Assembly: GCA_964409645.1 (NCBI GenBank)
Contig: CAYPEK010000059.1
Span: 1 to 25,203, forward strand
Length of the DNA: 25,203 nt
Direction of reading: 5' to 3'
DNA from: CAYPEK01 sp964409645
GTDB taxonomy: Bacteria > UBP15 > UBA6099
Within the stretch, counting starts at the first letter, position 1; the number at the start of each line of letters is the position of its first letter. Positions 1-7,717 of the stretch are shown in pieces. Under the pieces are notes generated by a model. That model saw nothing but the letters and a program-made list of their open reading frames with translations, was not told where the DNA came from and searched no databases. Position numbers and translations under genes: made by a program.

Positions 1-70
1 TAGTAAAATTATAAGCGTAAAAAAGTGTTTCGAGAGCGTACGCGAATATATATATTGTTTGTTTTGATTG

Positions 71-123
71 GTCGGTTAAATCGAATCCGACAGCGGCAAT
101 TATGCCGATAAATCTGAACCGAC
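71..123. repeat. Nested inverted repeats downstream of the glycoside hydrolase gene
   Basis: GTCGGTT at 71-77 pairs with AACCGAC at 117-123. Inside lies a short hairpin, CGGCA (94-98) with TGCCG (103-107). GTCGG can alternatively pair with CCGAC at 87-91. The structure sits just past the stop codon of the minus-strand gene, so it may end or protect that transcript, but no T-run follows on the minus strand. The rest of 1-146 is AT-rich, with the small palindromes GCGTACGC and AATATATATATT, and shows no gene. Confidence 0.35.
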
Positions 124-146
124 GGTGTTGCTTACTGTCAGCTATC

Positions 147-2666
147 TCAGAACTGTATCTTTACCTTGACGCCCGCGCCGCCCGCGAGGTCGATAGCGTA
201 AAGGTTCTCTTCCGCCTTAAACCATCCGTCACCGTTGCTTGACGCTGATTTCCCGGCGATGTCGCTGCCGCCGGCCGTGACTTTTAAGGGTGCTTTTTCG
301 CTATAAAGCAAAAGCCGCGTCGCGGAGCCTTTCGGGCCGTCGAGTTCGATCTCCATGCCGTCCGCGCCGTCGCTCCACGATTTGATTCTCGCGGTGGAGG
401 CGGGCACGAGCTTGCCGATGTCGCCGATCAGCGCCCGGCCCTGCGAATCGACCGGCGCGAATACAAGATAAACAAACTCGGTCTGCCGCACCCCGCGCTT
501 GAAGCTGAAATCTTTTCCGGCGCGCGCGGCTTTGCCTAAGTAGTAATCGTAAACGATGTAGTCGCCGGTGAGGGGCAGGTCGCTGTATGACAACTCAAGT
601 TTCAGCCTGTCGTTCACGAGCAGTTCGTTGACGTGCGCTCCGAAGACGTAGAACCACGTGCCGCCCGAGACTTCCGACTGCGTGTATCCGATGAGCGGGT
701 ATTTATCCGCAAGAGGATTCTTGAGGAACATTTTTTCGATGGGCACGATCGGGCGGTCCGGCTTCACGAGCGCGCCGTCCTCGTCGGCCATCTGCATGAC
801 GAGTTCCTTATTGATGTCGCCGGTGCGGTCGCCGATTCCGACGGGCCCCGCGCTGAGGATGCTCATCAGCGCCTCCTGTCTGTTGTACGGCTCCAGCAGG
901 TGCGAGTCGGAGTATTTGTCGTTGGGGTCGCCGGTGGTGAGGTAGGTGCGTGCGAGGAAAGGCGTGTCGAACGTCTTGTCGGGCGTTTTAGTGATGAAGA
1001 CGTCCTTGAACGGGTAGGCGCCCATCGCTGCGATCAGGGCGGATGCGTATATGTGCTCGAACCACATGTTGACGGTGAGGCCGCGCATGCGGACATAGTA
1101 GTCGTTCGAGCTGCGGATGTTTGTGACCGCCGGATGGCGGGTGGATTCGAGGAAGAAGAGGACTGTGGGCATGCAGTACTGGATGTCGAGTCCGCGTTGT
1201 TCCATTGCTGCATTCATGTTTTTCATCCAGTTTCCTGCGAGGTCGGGGTCGCTGCGTAGCGCATCCACGCGCTCGATCTGCGTGCCGAGCCAGTCCTGCT
1301 CGTACATCACGCCGTCCCAGCTTTTCACACTGTCGCCCCAGATGTCGAACACTTCGCGGGTGAGCGGCTGTATGCCGGGGGCCGACGACGGGCCGTCGCC
1401 GTGCGCGTCGCCGCTTCTCTCCTTGCCGATTTTCGCGCCTTCGTTGCCGACGAACGGCATCTTATCCTTGTACGGCGTGTCGATCGCAAAGTATCTGTTG
1501 TGGAATGTCAACGGCATTCCGAGCTTCTTCTGGAACTCGGTGAGGCCCTCCGGGAACATCTCCGTGATCGGCTCCCAGAGATAGACGCCGTTGTCCACTT
1601 TCGATTTGTAGTACCACCACGAATCGAGCTGGAGGTGGCGGACGGGGATTCCTTCCTTTTTGATGTATTCGCCGAGCTTGAGAAGTGAGTCCTGATAGTT
1701 CATTCCGGGCTCGGTGCGGTAGTAATAATAGCCGCCGTTGTCCGTCCAGTAGCCGAGGTATTTGAGGAAGAAGGTTGCGTTTTTATCTATTGGTTTCTTG
1801 CCGCTTTCGGTAAGCAGCGCCGCGCCGAGTTGGTTCATCGAATCCACGACGCCCTTTTCGCTGAATATGAGGATGCTCTGCGTGACGCGGCCGGGCTCGA
1901 GTTTGGCGATCTGGCCGTCGAAGCCGACCGCAACCGCGGGGCCGAATCCGGCGGACGTCAGGTTGAGCGAGCGGGCGAAGCGCACGAGGAAGTCGCTGTA
2001 CGGAGACAGCACGCTTGCCCAGCCGTTTTTATCGAACACGAAGAACGGCGTGGCGATGAATCCGTCGGGCATGCCGGTCAGAGTCTTTTTTACATTCTTG
2101 CCGAATTGGCCTTTCGCCCATATCTGGTAGTTGTACGCGAAAACGTTCATATCGGCGCCGGAGTCGTCGGCGGCGAACACCGGGAAATTGATCGCGGTAT
2201 CGCCGAACGCGGCGGCTTTCCCGGCCTTGTAGCCGTCAGTGAATGTCTGGAGGAATTTCACGGCGGCGATTTTTTCATAGACGCGGAACTCGGTGTCGAA
2301 GCGGAGTCCGGCGGCGTCCCATTTCAGCGTTGCGGATTTGTACGCGCCGGTTTTGTCCGTGCCTTCGGATGTGGAGGAGCTTTTCAGCGACATATCGCCG
2401 GTGACGGCGTTGATGAGCATCTTGTCGCCGATACGCAACGCGACCATTCCGTCGCCGATGTATCGTTTTTCGTCTTTAGAGATGCGGTAAACGCCCGTCG
2501 TCTTGTCAATTTCAAGGCGCAGTGCGGCGTCGGCGTTCTCGATAGCCAGAGTGTTTCCGGCGTCGGTAGTTTTCAGTGCTGCCGCGCTTGATATGATCGA
2601 GATGGAAATCGACATAGTAATAATAATGATTGCGGTAAAGAGATGTTTGGATTTAGTCATTGCCAT
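147..2666 (-). CDS. Secreted GH27/GH36-like glycoside hydrolase
   Basis: An 839-residue exported protein probably acting on alpha-linked sugars. The ATG at 2666 is chosen because GGAGG lies 6 nt upstream; an in-frame start at 2735 would put odd residues before the signal peptide. Residues 1-30 form a signal peptide (MTKSKHLF, a long hydrophobic stretch, then AAA). A beta-rich N-terminal part of about 290 residues precedes a TIM-barrel-like region. Barrel landmarks fit the alpha-galactosidase superfamily: YLGYW near 303, LQLDSWW with D348, YEQDW with D458 as candidate nucleophile, and IRSSND with D522 as candidate acid/base. A beta-type C-terminal region follows. I infer the catalytic residues by analogy and cannot name the substrate. 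The gene is divergent from the polyferredoxin gene and stands alone. Confidence 0.75.
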   Translation of the reverse strand: MAMTKSKHLFTAIIIITMSISISIISSAAALKTTDAGNTLAIENADAALRLEIDKTTGVYRISKDEKRYIGDGMVALRIGDKMLINAVTGDMSLKSSSTSEGTDKTGAYKSATLKWDAAGLRFDTEFRVYEKIAAVKFLQTFTDGYKAGKAAAFGDTAINFPVFAADDSGADMNVFAYNYQIWAKGQFGKNVKKTLTGMPDGFIATPFFVFDKNGWASVLSPYSDFLVRFARSLNLTSAGFGPAVAVGFDGQIAKLEPGRVTQSILIFSEKGVVDSMNQLGAALLTESGKKPIDKNATFFLKYLGYWTDNGGYYYYRTEPGMNYQDSLLKLGEYIKKEGIPVRHLQLDSWWYYKSKVDNGVYLWEPITEMFPEGLTEFQKKLGMPLTFHNRYFAIDTPYKDKMPFVGNEGAKIGKERSGDAHGDGPSSAPGIQPLTREVFDIWGDSVKSWDGVMYEQDWLGTQIERVDALRSDPDLAGNWMKNMNAAMEQRGLDIQYCMPTVLFFLESTRHPAVTNIRSSNDYYVRMRGLTVNMWFEHIYASALIAAMGAYPFKDVFITKTPDKTFDTPFLARTYLTTGDPNDKYSDSHLLEPYNRQEALMSILSAGPVGIGDRTGDINKELVMQMADEDGALVKPDRPIVPIEKMFLKNPLADKYPLIGYTQSEVSGGTWFYVFGAHVNELLVNDRLKLELSYSDLPLTGDYIVYDYYLGKAARAGKDFSFKRGVRQTEFVYLVFAPVDSQGRALIGDIGKLVPASTARIKSWSDGADGMEIELDGPKGSATRLLLYSEKAPLKVTAGGSDIAGKSASSNGDGWFKAEENLYAIDLAGGAGVKVKIQF

Positions 2667-2693
2667 AGCTGACCTCCAACAAGTTTGTAGTTT

Positions 2694-2723
2694 AATATAC
2701 CTTATTTGTGCGCGTTGGGACAA
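2694..2723 (-). promoter_or_regulatory. Candidate promoter of the glycoside hydrolase gene
   Basis: On the minus strand TTGTCC (2718-2723) and TATATT (2694-2699) are separated by 18 nt. The expected transcript start is about 20 nt upstream of the Shine-Dalgarno-supported ATG. A TATACT at 2741-2746 on the plus strand could serve the divergent gene, but I see no good -35 for it. Confidence 0.4.
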
Positions 2724-2854
2724 CATCGGCGGCAATTCATTATACTTGTAGAAATCGTGTTGAACGCGGAAGACAGGCGGAGAAGTGAATGTGAAACGGC
2801 GTTCATAATGTGATGAAGAGTTGTTTGCATCGAGAGAAATCGGGAGGCGCAGGC

Positions 2855-4024
2855 ATGAAAGGCGAAAAACTGAAAGTGTTTCTTAAACTCATGGTTCTGG
2901 CCGCTGTTGTTGTCGGGTTGTCGATGTTGTCCGGCAGGATGTGGGGCGGAGAAAAGAAGAAAGAGGCGCCGCGCGAGATCGTAATAACAGAGGAAATGAC
3001 GGCGGGTCAAATAGCAACTAAATATAACATCGAGAGGCCGATGCTGAAAAAGGCATTTGGGCTGAAAGATAAGTCCGACCTGATGAAGAGCGTGGGTCAG
3101 TTGGGGATGACCGGAAAGCAGGCGGAAGAGAAGCTCCGGAAAGTGATGGCGTTCAAGGCAGAGGAGGGAAGCAAGAACTGGAAGAAAATCGCCGCGAAGT
3201 TTTTCCTCTGGATTGTTTTTCTCGGCTTCGTTTTTTCGATGTTGAGAAAGAAACGAATAACCGTGAAAAACAGGACGGCGATTCTGTTCGCGGCGGTTTT
3301 GATATTCGGAGTCGCGCTGGGTTCCGACCCGAATCCTATGGGTACGATCAAGGATGCGATAGTGTTGTGGGGCAAGCAGAAAATTATATTTCCGCCGAGA
3401 ATGATCGCGCTGGCCGTGTTTCTGTTTATGGTGATTGCGGCGAATAAATTCATCTGCTCGTGGGGTTGCCAGTTCGGGACGCTGCAGGAACTCGCGTTCA
3501 GGTTGAACAGAAACAAGAAGGACAACGGCGGCATTATCAGGCAATACAAAATTCCGTTTGTTGTGACAAATACGATACGTGCGACGTTCTTCGCGGCGAT
3601 AATAGTCGCCGCGCTGGCGTGGTTGTTCGATATAGTGAAACCCATCGATCCTTTTAATATATTCACTCCGGCGCACCTCGGCATAATCGGCGGGGCGTTT
3701 GTTGCGCTGGTTCTCGCAGCCAGCGTGTTTGTGTACCGGCCGTGGTGTACGATGCTGTGCCCGTTCGGCTTTGTAGGCTGGGTTTTCGAGAAATTGAGCG
3801 TCAACAAAATCAAGGTCGATTACAACACGTGCATCGGATGCAAGGCGTGTGCGAAGGCATGCCCGTCAACGGTTATGGAGGCGATCCTCGTTCAGGACAG
3901 GACGATACCGGATTGTTTTTCGTGCGGGACGTGCATGAATGTCTGTCCGACGGGATCGATAGGTTTCAAATCGGGGAGCAGAGATAAACCTCCCGCCGGA
4001 AAGTTCGATTCCGCGTCAAAATGA
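2855..4024 (+). CDS. Membrane-bound 4Fe-4S polyferredoxin, NapH/CcoG type
   Basis: A 389-residue membrane iron-sulfur protein, probably an electron-transfer partner. The ATG at 2855 has GGGAGG 7 nt upstream, a better start than the in-frame codon at 2810. A first membrane segment (about 9-27) is followed by a soluble helical segment (about 40-110), then further membrane segments. Two juxtamembrane Cys pairs typical of the NapH family are present, CSWGC (201, 205) and CTMLCP (298, 302). The C-terminus has two full 4Fe-4S motifs: Cys 326, 329, 332, 336 and Cys 354, 357, 360, 364. No nitrate reductase or cytochrome oxidase genes are nearby, so the redox partner is unknown and a specific symbol is not justified. 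The next gene is convergent, with 5 nt between the stop codons. Confidence 0.85.
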   Translation: MKGEKLKVFLKLMVLAAVVVGLSMLSGRMWGGEKKKEAPREIVITEEMTAGQIATKYNIERPMLKKAFGLKDKSDLMKSVGQLGMTGKQAEEKLRKVMAFKAEEGSKNWKKIAAKFFLWIVFLGFVFSMLRKKRITVKNRTAILFAAVLIFGVALGSDPNPMGTIKDAIVLWGKQKIIFPPRMIALAVFLFMVIAANKFICSWGCQFGTLQELAFRLNRNKKDNGGIIRQYKIPFVVTNTIRATFFAAIIVAALAWLFDIVKPIDPFNIFTPAHLGIIGGAFVALVLAASVFVYRPWCTMLCPFGFVGWVFEKLSVNKIKVDYNTCIGCKACAKACPSTVMEAILVQDRTIPDCFSCGTCMNVCPTGSIGFKSGSRDKPPAGKFDSASK

Positions 4025-4029
4025 CTGTT

Positions 4030-4899
4030 TCAGACTCGTGCTTGTGCCTGTGATTTTTCGGTGCGCGCCGCTGTCGTCGTTATGAGAACTCCGGTGGTGA
4101 TCAGCGCGAGGCTGAGGACGCAGACCGCTGTGATCGGTTCGTTGAGGACGAGATAACCGCAAAGCGCCGGAGTGATGACGACCATCGACGAGAAGCCGGG
4201 CACAACGTGGATCGCTTTTCCGTATTTATAGCCGACCTGCACGAGCACGACTCCGCCGACTCCGCCGACGAGCGCCAGCCATAGATACGGATCCGCGAGC
4301 ATGGAGAGCAGGGCGCCCGGCGTCCCCGATTTCGCCGCGAAGCGTCCTACAACGATTTTCAGGAAAACAATTCCGAGGCCGCCGATGGCGCCCCCGATCA
4401 GACCGAGGACGACGCCCCCGCGCGTCTGAATGTCCCGCAGCATGAAGAATATCATTGCCGCAGCGACCGCGCAGAACGCGAGCAGAAAGATTGTCATCTG
4501 CCGCTGCTCGAACGCAACTGTTCCGCGCTGATGGCTGTGACTGAAGAAACCGAGCATTGCGGTGCCGGAGATAATTATTGCCATCCCCGCAAGCTCGCGT
4601 CGCGATATTTTCTCTTTTAGGACGACATGGGAGAAGATGCCGAGTGCGATCAGCCCGAAACCGGCGAATCCGCCCAGCGTGGACGCGTTGCCTATCGTCA
4701 ACGCTTTTGCCTGAAGCGCCACGACCAATCCCTGCATCATCAGCCCAAGCGCCCATACGAGAGCATAAACGTACCTGCGCGATCGTGTCTCCGCTGTTGG
4801 GATTTCGTTAATCGCGAGCTTCTGAAGGCCAAGCCCTACGTTCGTCAGCGTTGGGTTCAGCAGACAAATACCCATGAATAATGTATAGCTTCCCGTCAT
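4030..4899 (-). CDS. DMT-superfamily (EamA-like) transporter
   Basis: A 289-residue inner-membrane protein with about ten hydrophobic segments arranged as two halves, as in the drug/metabolite transporter superfamily. The N-terminus is MTGSYTLFMGICLLNP. The second half includes glycine-rich segments such as LIGGAIGGLGIVFLK and LVGGVGGVVLVQVGYKYG. The ATG at 4899 has AGAGG 7 nt upstream. It lies 84 nt downstream of the DUF2505 gene on the same strand and could belong to the TetR-controlled transcript; no convincing terminator was seen in the gap. The substrate cannot be told. If it is part of that regulon, export of a small hydrophobic compound would be a natural guess. Confidence 0.8.
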   Translation of the reverse strand: MTGSYTLFMGICLLNPTLTNVGLGLQKLAINEIPTAETRSRRYVYALVWALGLMMQGLVVALQAKALTIGNASTLGGFAGFGLIALGIFSHVVLKEKISRRELAGMAIIISGTAMLGFFSHSHQRGTVAFEQRQMTIFLLAFCAVAAAMIFFMLRDIQTRGGVVLGLIGGAIGGLGIVFLKIVVGRFAAKSGTPGALLSMLADPYLWLALVGGVGGVVLVQVGYKYGKAIHVVPGFSSMVVITPALCGYLVLNEPITAVCVLSLALITTGVLITTTAARTEKSQAQARV

Positions 4900-4983
4900 A
4901 TTGATGCCTCTTTCTACAAATGTTGCCGTTCCTTTGCCGGGATTATCGGCGCAAAAATCCGGTCCTGAAATTCTCCGCGGCCG

Positions 4984-5493
4984 TCACGACGGCGGCCCGA
5001 ATTTCTGCGTTAGTCCTTTCACTATCATCTCCGCGCTCTGATCGGTGTTCTTCACGAAATGATCGCCGATTGCCTTCTCCACAACCGGGCCGATGATCGG
5101 GATCGAAACGCTTATGTTGATTTCGACGTGGCGTTCGGTGCCGCCGCCCGGCGCCGCGCGCCAGTGGCTCGTCGATTTGAACTTCAGCACGTTCTTGAAA
5201 TAATGGGGCGTGATGCCGCTCTCGAACGCGCACTTGTCGTCGTCCCACACCGAGCTTTCTGAGAACGTAAGCGACTCCGGGCTGAATATCTTCTGCGCGA
5301 TTTTCGGAATCTGCCCGTGAACGCACCAATCGTATTTTTTGTATATCTTTTTCCCGTCGCGCCTGTTCTCGACTAGTTTGCGCATGCTGACATTCGGCAA
5401 CTCGTCCATCGGGAAAAGGTCTCCGCCCGATTTCAGTATGTCCGTGATCTTTTCGACAGGCCATCCGAACCTGTGGTCCATCGTGAATTTCAT
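4984..5493 (-). CDS. DUF2505 / SRPBCC-like protein
   Basis: A 169-residue soluble protein resembling the DUF2505 family of the START/SRPBCC (Bet v 1-like) superfamily, whose members hold hydrophobic ligands in a deep pocket. The N-terminus, MKFTMDHRFGWPVEKI, fits the family's usual opening of a short strand followed by the helix that starts the fold. No signal peptide or membrane segment is seen. The start is firm: GGAGG lies 8-9 nt upstream, and ATG overlaps the TetR stop codon as ATGA, so the two genes are translationally coupled. Pairing with a TetR regulator suggests a role in binding or handling the regulator's ligand class, possibly lipids. That role is inference. Confidence 0.7.
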   Translation of the reverse strand: MKFTMDHRFGWPVEKITDILKSGGDLFPMDELPNVSMRKLVENRRDGKKIYKKYDWCVHGQIPKIAQKIFSPESLTFSESSVWDDDKCAFESGITPHYFKNVLKFKSTSHWRAAPGGGTERHVEINISVSIPIIGPVVEKAIGDHFVKNTDQSAEMIVKGLTQKFGPPS

Positions 5494-6170
5494 CTGATTT
5501 TTCCTCCTTTTGATGCAACTGCTTCCGGCAGGGCTTCGCCGCCGGCAAGCCTGTCGATGATAATGTCCGCCACCGCGTGCAGATGCGCACGGCGCTCCGC
5601 CCGCGCGGATTCGCTCGACGCGTTTGTTCCCCAGAGCCGTCCGAGCATGCCCTCGTACGTGTAATAGTTCAACGTCATGCTGTAGATACTGAAAAAGAAG
5701 TGCCTCGCGGAGACCGGCCCGTCCGGGGGGAGGATTTCCTCAAACACACTTGCTCCCCATGCGTGGACGGGCGCCATGCCGGCCGATATTTTTCTCACAC
5801 TCTTCGATCCCGAACAGATTTCCCGCTGAATCAGCTTCGGAAATCCGGGATTTTTTTCTATGAAGTTGACGTACGCGTCCAGAGTAGAGTGAACTTTCTC
5901 TCTCATATTGCCGCTGGCCGCAGCCGCTTCAGCCAGCGCCAGCCGTTGCGCCGTGAGATGCCGATCGAGCACGGCGTCGAAAAGCGACTCCTTATTTTTA
6001 AAGTAGTAATAGAGGTGTCCCTTGGCCGTTTTCGACCGGCGGGCGATGTCGCTCACGCTGCAACCGTCGAAGCCGCGCTCGATGAACAGCTTCTCCGCCG
6101 CGTTCAGGAGCTTCTCGCGTGTTTCAGCCCCGATGTTTTTCTTTCCCGCGAATATCCTTTTTTCCGCCAT
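5490..6170 (-). CDS. TetR/AcrR-family transcriptional regulator
   Basis: A 226-residue repressor-type protein. The N-terminal helix-turn-helix domain covers roughly residues 15-62 and has the family pattern: TREKLLNAAEKLF, ERGFDGCSVSDIA, then HLYYYFKNKESL. The C-terminal ligand-binding and dimerisation part is divergent, as usual. The start at 6170 has AGGCGG shortly upstream. Two operator-like palindromes sit in its own promoter (6184-6232), so it very likely represses itself and the coupled DUF2505 gene, perhaps also the DMT transporter. The ligand is unknown. TetR proteins with similar fold and operators often control fatty-acid or drug-response genes, which would fit a lipid-binding DUF2505 partner, but this is not shown here. 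Confidence 0.92.
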   Translation of the reverse strand: MAEKRIFAGKKNIGAETREKLLNAAEKLFIERGFDGCSVSDIARRSKTAKGHLYYYFKNKESLFDAVLDRHLTAQRLALAEAAAASGNMREKVHSTLDAYVNFIEKNPGFPKLIQREICSGSKSVRKISAGMAPVHAWGASVFEEILPPDGPVSARHFFFSIYSMTLNYYTYEGMLGRLWGTNASSESARAERRAHLHAVADIIIDRLAGGEALPEAVASKGGKIR

Positions 6171-6183
6171 ATCGCCGCCTTAT

Positions 6184-6201
6184 TTTGAACGATCGTTCAA
6201 A
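6184..6201. promoter_or_regulatory. TetR operator 1 (perfect 18-bp palindrome)
   Basis: TTTGAACGATCGTTCAAA reads the same on both strands. It lies just downstream of the predicted transcript start of the TetR gene and 14 nt upstream of its ATG, a position where a bound repressor would block early elongation or initiation. It shares its core with operator 2. Confidence 0.85.
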
Positions 6202-6213
6202 GCTTACGGAACA

Positions 6214-6242
6214 ATGTTAAACGATCGTTCAAAAACAGTCAA
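6214..6242 (-). promoter_or_regulatory. Promoter of the TetR-DUF2505 transcript
   Basis: On the minus strand TTGACT (6237-6242) and TAACAT (6214-6219) are separated by exactly 17 nt. Operator 2 fills the spacer and overlaps the -10 element. The predicted start of transcription is near 6206, just before operator 1. Confidence 0.75.
6217..6232. promoter_or_regulatory. TetR operator 2 (one mismatch)
   Basis: TTAAACGATCGTTCAA is the same palindrome as operator 1 with one change. The centres of the two sites are 32 bp apart, about three helical turns, so two dimers would bind on the same DNA face. This copy occupies the spacer between the -35 and -10 elements. Confidence 0.82.
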
Positions 6243-6344
6243 GGAGTTTTTTTAACGGCGGTCGATAGATAGAGAGAAAAAACGGTAGAGTGGTGGAATA
6301 GTAGAAGGGGAAAAGACAAAAAGCAGCTTTTAAATATGTAGGGC

Positions 6345-6445
6345 GGGGTCACTGTACCCCGCCGAGCGTTCCGCTCGTGGGGCTTGCCCACAATGGCATT
6401 TATTTATCTCATGCACAAAAGAAAACTTTTGCATGGCACACGGTG
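6345..6445 (+). repeat. Dispersed repeat, copy A
   Basis: A 101-bp sequence that matches, in inverted orientation, the copy at 14519-14624 at roughly 80-85 percent identity by eye with a few 1-2 nt gaps. It starts with GGGGTC, contains a shared GTGGGGCTTG core and a hairpin ATGCACAAAAG/CTTTTGCAT, and ends near GGCACACGGTG. It occupies the main part of the 362-bp gene-free stretch 6171-6532. The flanking 6243-6344 part holds nothing I recognise. Confidence 0.8.
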
Positions 6446-6470
6446 AAACGGAAAGGGAGAACAAGGGAGA

Positions 6471-6495
6471 GGGGTCAGGTCTTGCGATTTGCGGG
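6471..6495 (+). repeat. Solitary GGGGTCAGG-type element end
   Basis: GGGGTCAGGTCTTGCGATTT lies between repeat copy A and the stop codon of the PIG-L gene. Its first nine bases equal the ends of the hairpin element at 7572-7697. From memory, sequences of this type border IS200-like/REP-associated transposase genes in many environmental bacteria; no transposase gene is present here. Confidence 0.5.
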
Positions 6496-6532
6496 TTTGA
6501 AAGAAAAAGATGCCGTTAATGAGCGTGGCTAA

Positions 6533-7486
6533 TCAGCTTTTCTGTTTGCTGAGCGCCGGGCCGAAGATTCTCCCGTAGTCTGCGTCGGCTATACCCTGAT
6601 TGTACTCCGAGTAACGATGTCCCTTGCACGGGACTTCGCCGTAGTTGCGCGCCTGCGGGACTGGCCGCCACAATTCGGTGTCAGGTTTGTGCCGGAGCTG
6701 AGGCAGCAGAACGCCGAGCGTCGCCCGTGCCTGAATCATGCTGTTGAAGTCGGAAGTGAGCTTGGACTGCGAGACGTAGAACTTCATCAGCCCGCTTTTT
6801 TTCTCAATCTGCTCGGGAGTGAGGCGAAGCGACTCCGGATTGCCCTGCTTGTCCGCGAACTGGCCGATGCCGTAATGCAGGAGATGGACGAGCGTCGATG
6901 TTAGTTTCGTTTTCTTCGCGTTTTTCAAAAGCGAATGCTTGTAGCTGCTGAGCAACGGATACTGAGGGAACTCGAACACGGCGGGTTGCGGAGAGGGGAG
7001 GGCGCGCGCGGCGTGAACCGCGGTGAAGTTCGTTATGTCGTGCGAGATGTGAGCCGCCTCCCATGCGTCGCAATAGACTTCGTCCGGCTTGATTTCGGAG
7101 AAGTATGCTTTCAACTCCTCGACGAGTGGGATGATGTTGTCCGGGTTCTTCATCCAGTCGGCCGGATGTTTCAGGAATTTCATGTTGCTTTCCGGCACAT
7201 CGATGGAAGCCATCGAGGCGCGCGCCTCTTTCTCGCGCACTATGCAGAGTATCTCTTTCACCCGGTCGATCGGAAGCGTTTCGACTTCTTCACCGGGGCG
7301 CAGGTAAGGCGCGTAGTCCTTTGCCATCGCCTCTTTCGACGCGTAGAGACCTGTCCCGCCGCTGCCGTCGTTGCACCACACGAGATGGACGGCCGACCCG
7401 GCCGCAAGTTCCGTCATTATTTTTCCCGAGATAAGAATTTCGTCGTCCTGATGGGCGAACGCGAAAATGATTGTCTTCTGTTTCAT
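6533..7486 (-). CDS. PIG-L/LmbE-family zinc-dependent N-deacetylase
   Basis: A 317-residue cytosolic-looking enzyme of the PIG-L family, which removes acetyl groups from N-acetylglucosamine-type substrates. The family's metal motif appears as AHQDDE (residues 11-16; usual form AHPDDE), with H12 and D15 as probable zinc ligands. HISHD (146-150) supplies the third histidine. No signal peptide is present. The ATG at 7486 has GGAGG 9 nt upstream. The gene stands alone between two repeat features (6345-6495 and 7572-7697), so it could have been moved or reshuffled with them. The substrate might be a sugar conjugate, a thiol cofactor precursor or a cell-surface glycan; the sequence does not decide. 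Confidence 0.85.
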   Translation of the reverse strand: MKQKTIIFAFAHQDDEILISGKIMTELAAGSAVHLVWCNDGSGGTGLYASKEAMAKDYAPYLRPGEEVETLPIDRVKEILCIVREKEARASMASIDVPESNMKFLKHPADWMKNPDNIIPLVEELKAYFSEIKPDEVYCDAWEAAHISHDITNFTAVHAARALPSPQPAVFEFPQYPLLSSYKHSLLKNAKKTKLTSTLVHLLHYGIGQFADKQGNPESLRLTPEQIEKKSGLMKFYVSQSKLTSDFNSMIQARATLGVLLPQLRHKPDTELWRPVPQARNYGEVPCKGHRYSEYNQGIADADYGRIFGPALSKQKS

Positions 7487-7571
7487 TTCACCTGACCTCC
7501 CTCAATGCCGCTGTCGATATACTAACCCGACATTCCCGTGTTCTCCACCCCTGAACGGATATTGATGTAGT

Positions 7572-7697
7572 GGGGTCAGGCCATGAATTGGGAATTGAAC
7601 AGTCTCATTAAAAGGTTGCCGGCTCATATAGGCCTGTGTGGAAAGCGTGATTCACGAGACGACATTAACCTCAATTCCCAATTCATGGCCTGACCCC
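7572..7697. repeat. Long perfect hairpin element (27-bp inverted arms)
   Basis: The arms 7572-7598 and 7671-7697 are perfect inverted copies, beginning GGGGTCAGGCCATGAATTGG and separated by 72 nt without a coding sequence. The element fills most of the gap between the PIG-L and ABC ATPase genes. Its size, perfect arms and GGGGTCAGG ends suggest a small non-autonomous mobile element (MITE/REP-like). As RNA it would fold into a very stable stem on either strand; no T-run follows, so it is not a classic terminator. Confidence 0.85.
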
Positions 7698-7717
7698 TCA
7701 TTTTCTCACAGTTGATT

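Noticed and set aside
71..91. Sequence resembling a tRNA T-arm (GTCGG...ATCCGAC)
   Set aside because: The loop would be 11 nt instead of 7, and no acceptor, D or anticodon arms can be formed around it.
2702..3676. Minus-strand open frame opposite the polyferredoxin gene
   Set aside because: Arg/His-rich translation without domains; the plus-strand gene is unambiguous.
6505..6532. Possible terminator after the PIG-L gene
   Set aside because: Only two 3-bp stem parts with a bulge precede the T-run on the minus strand.
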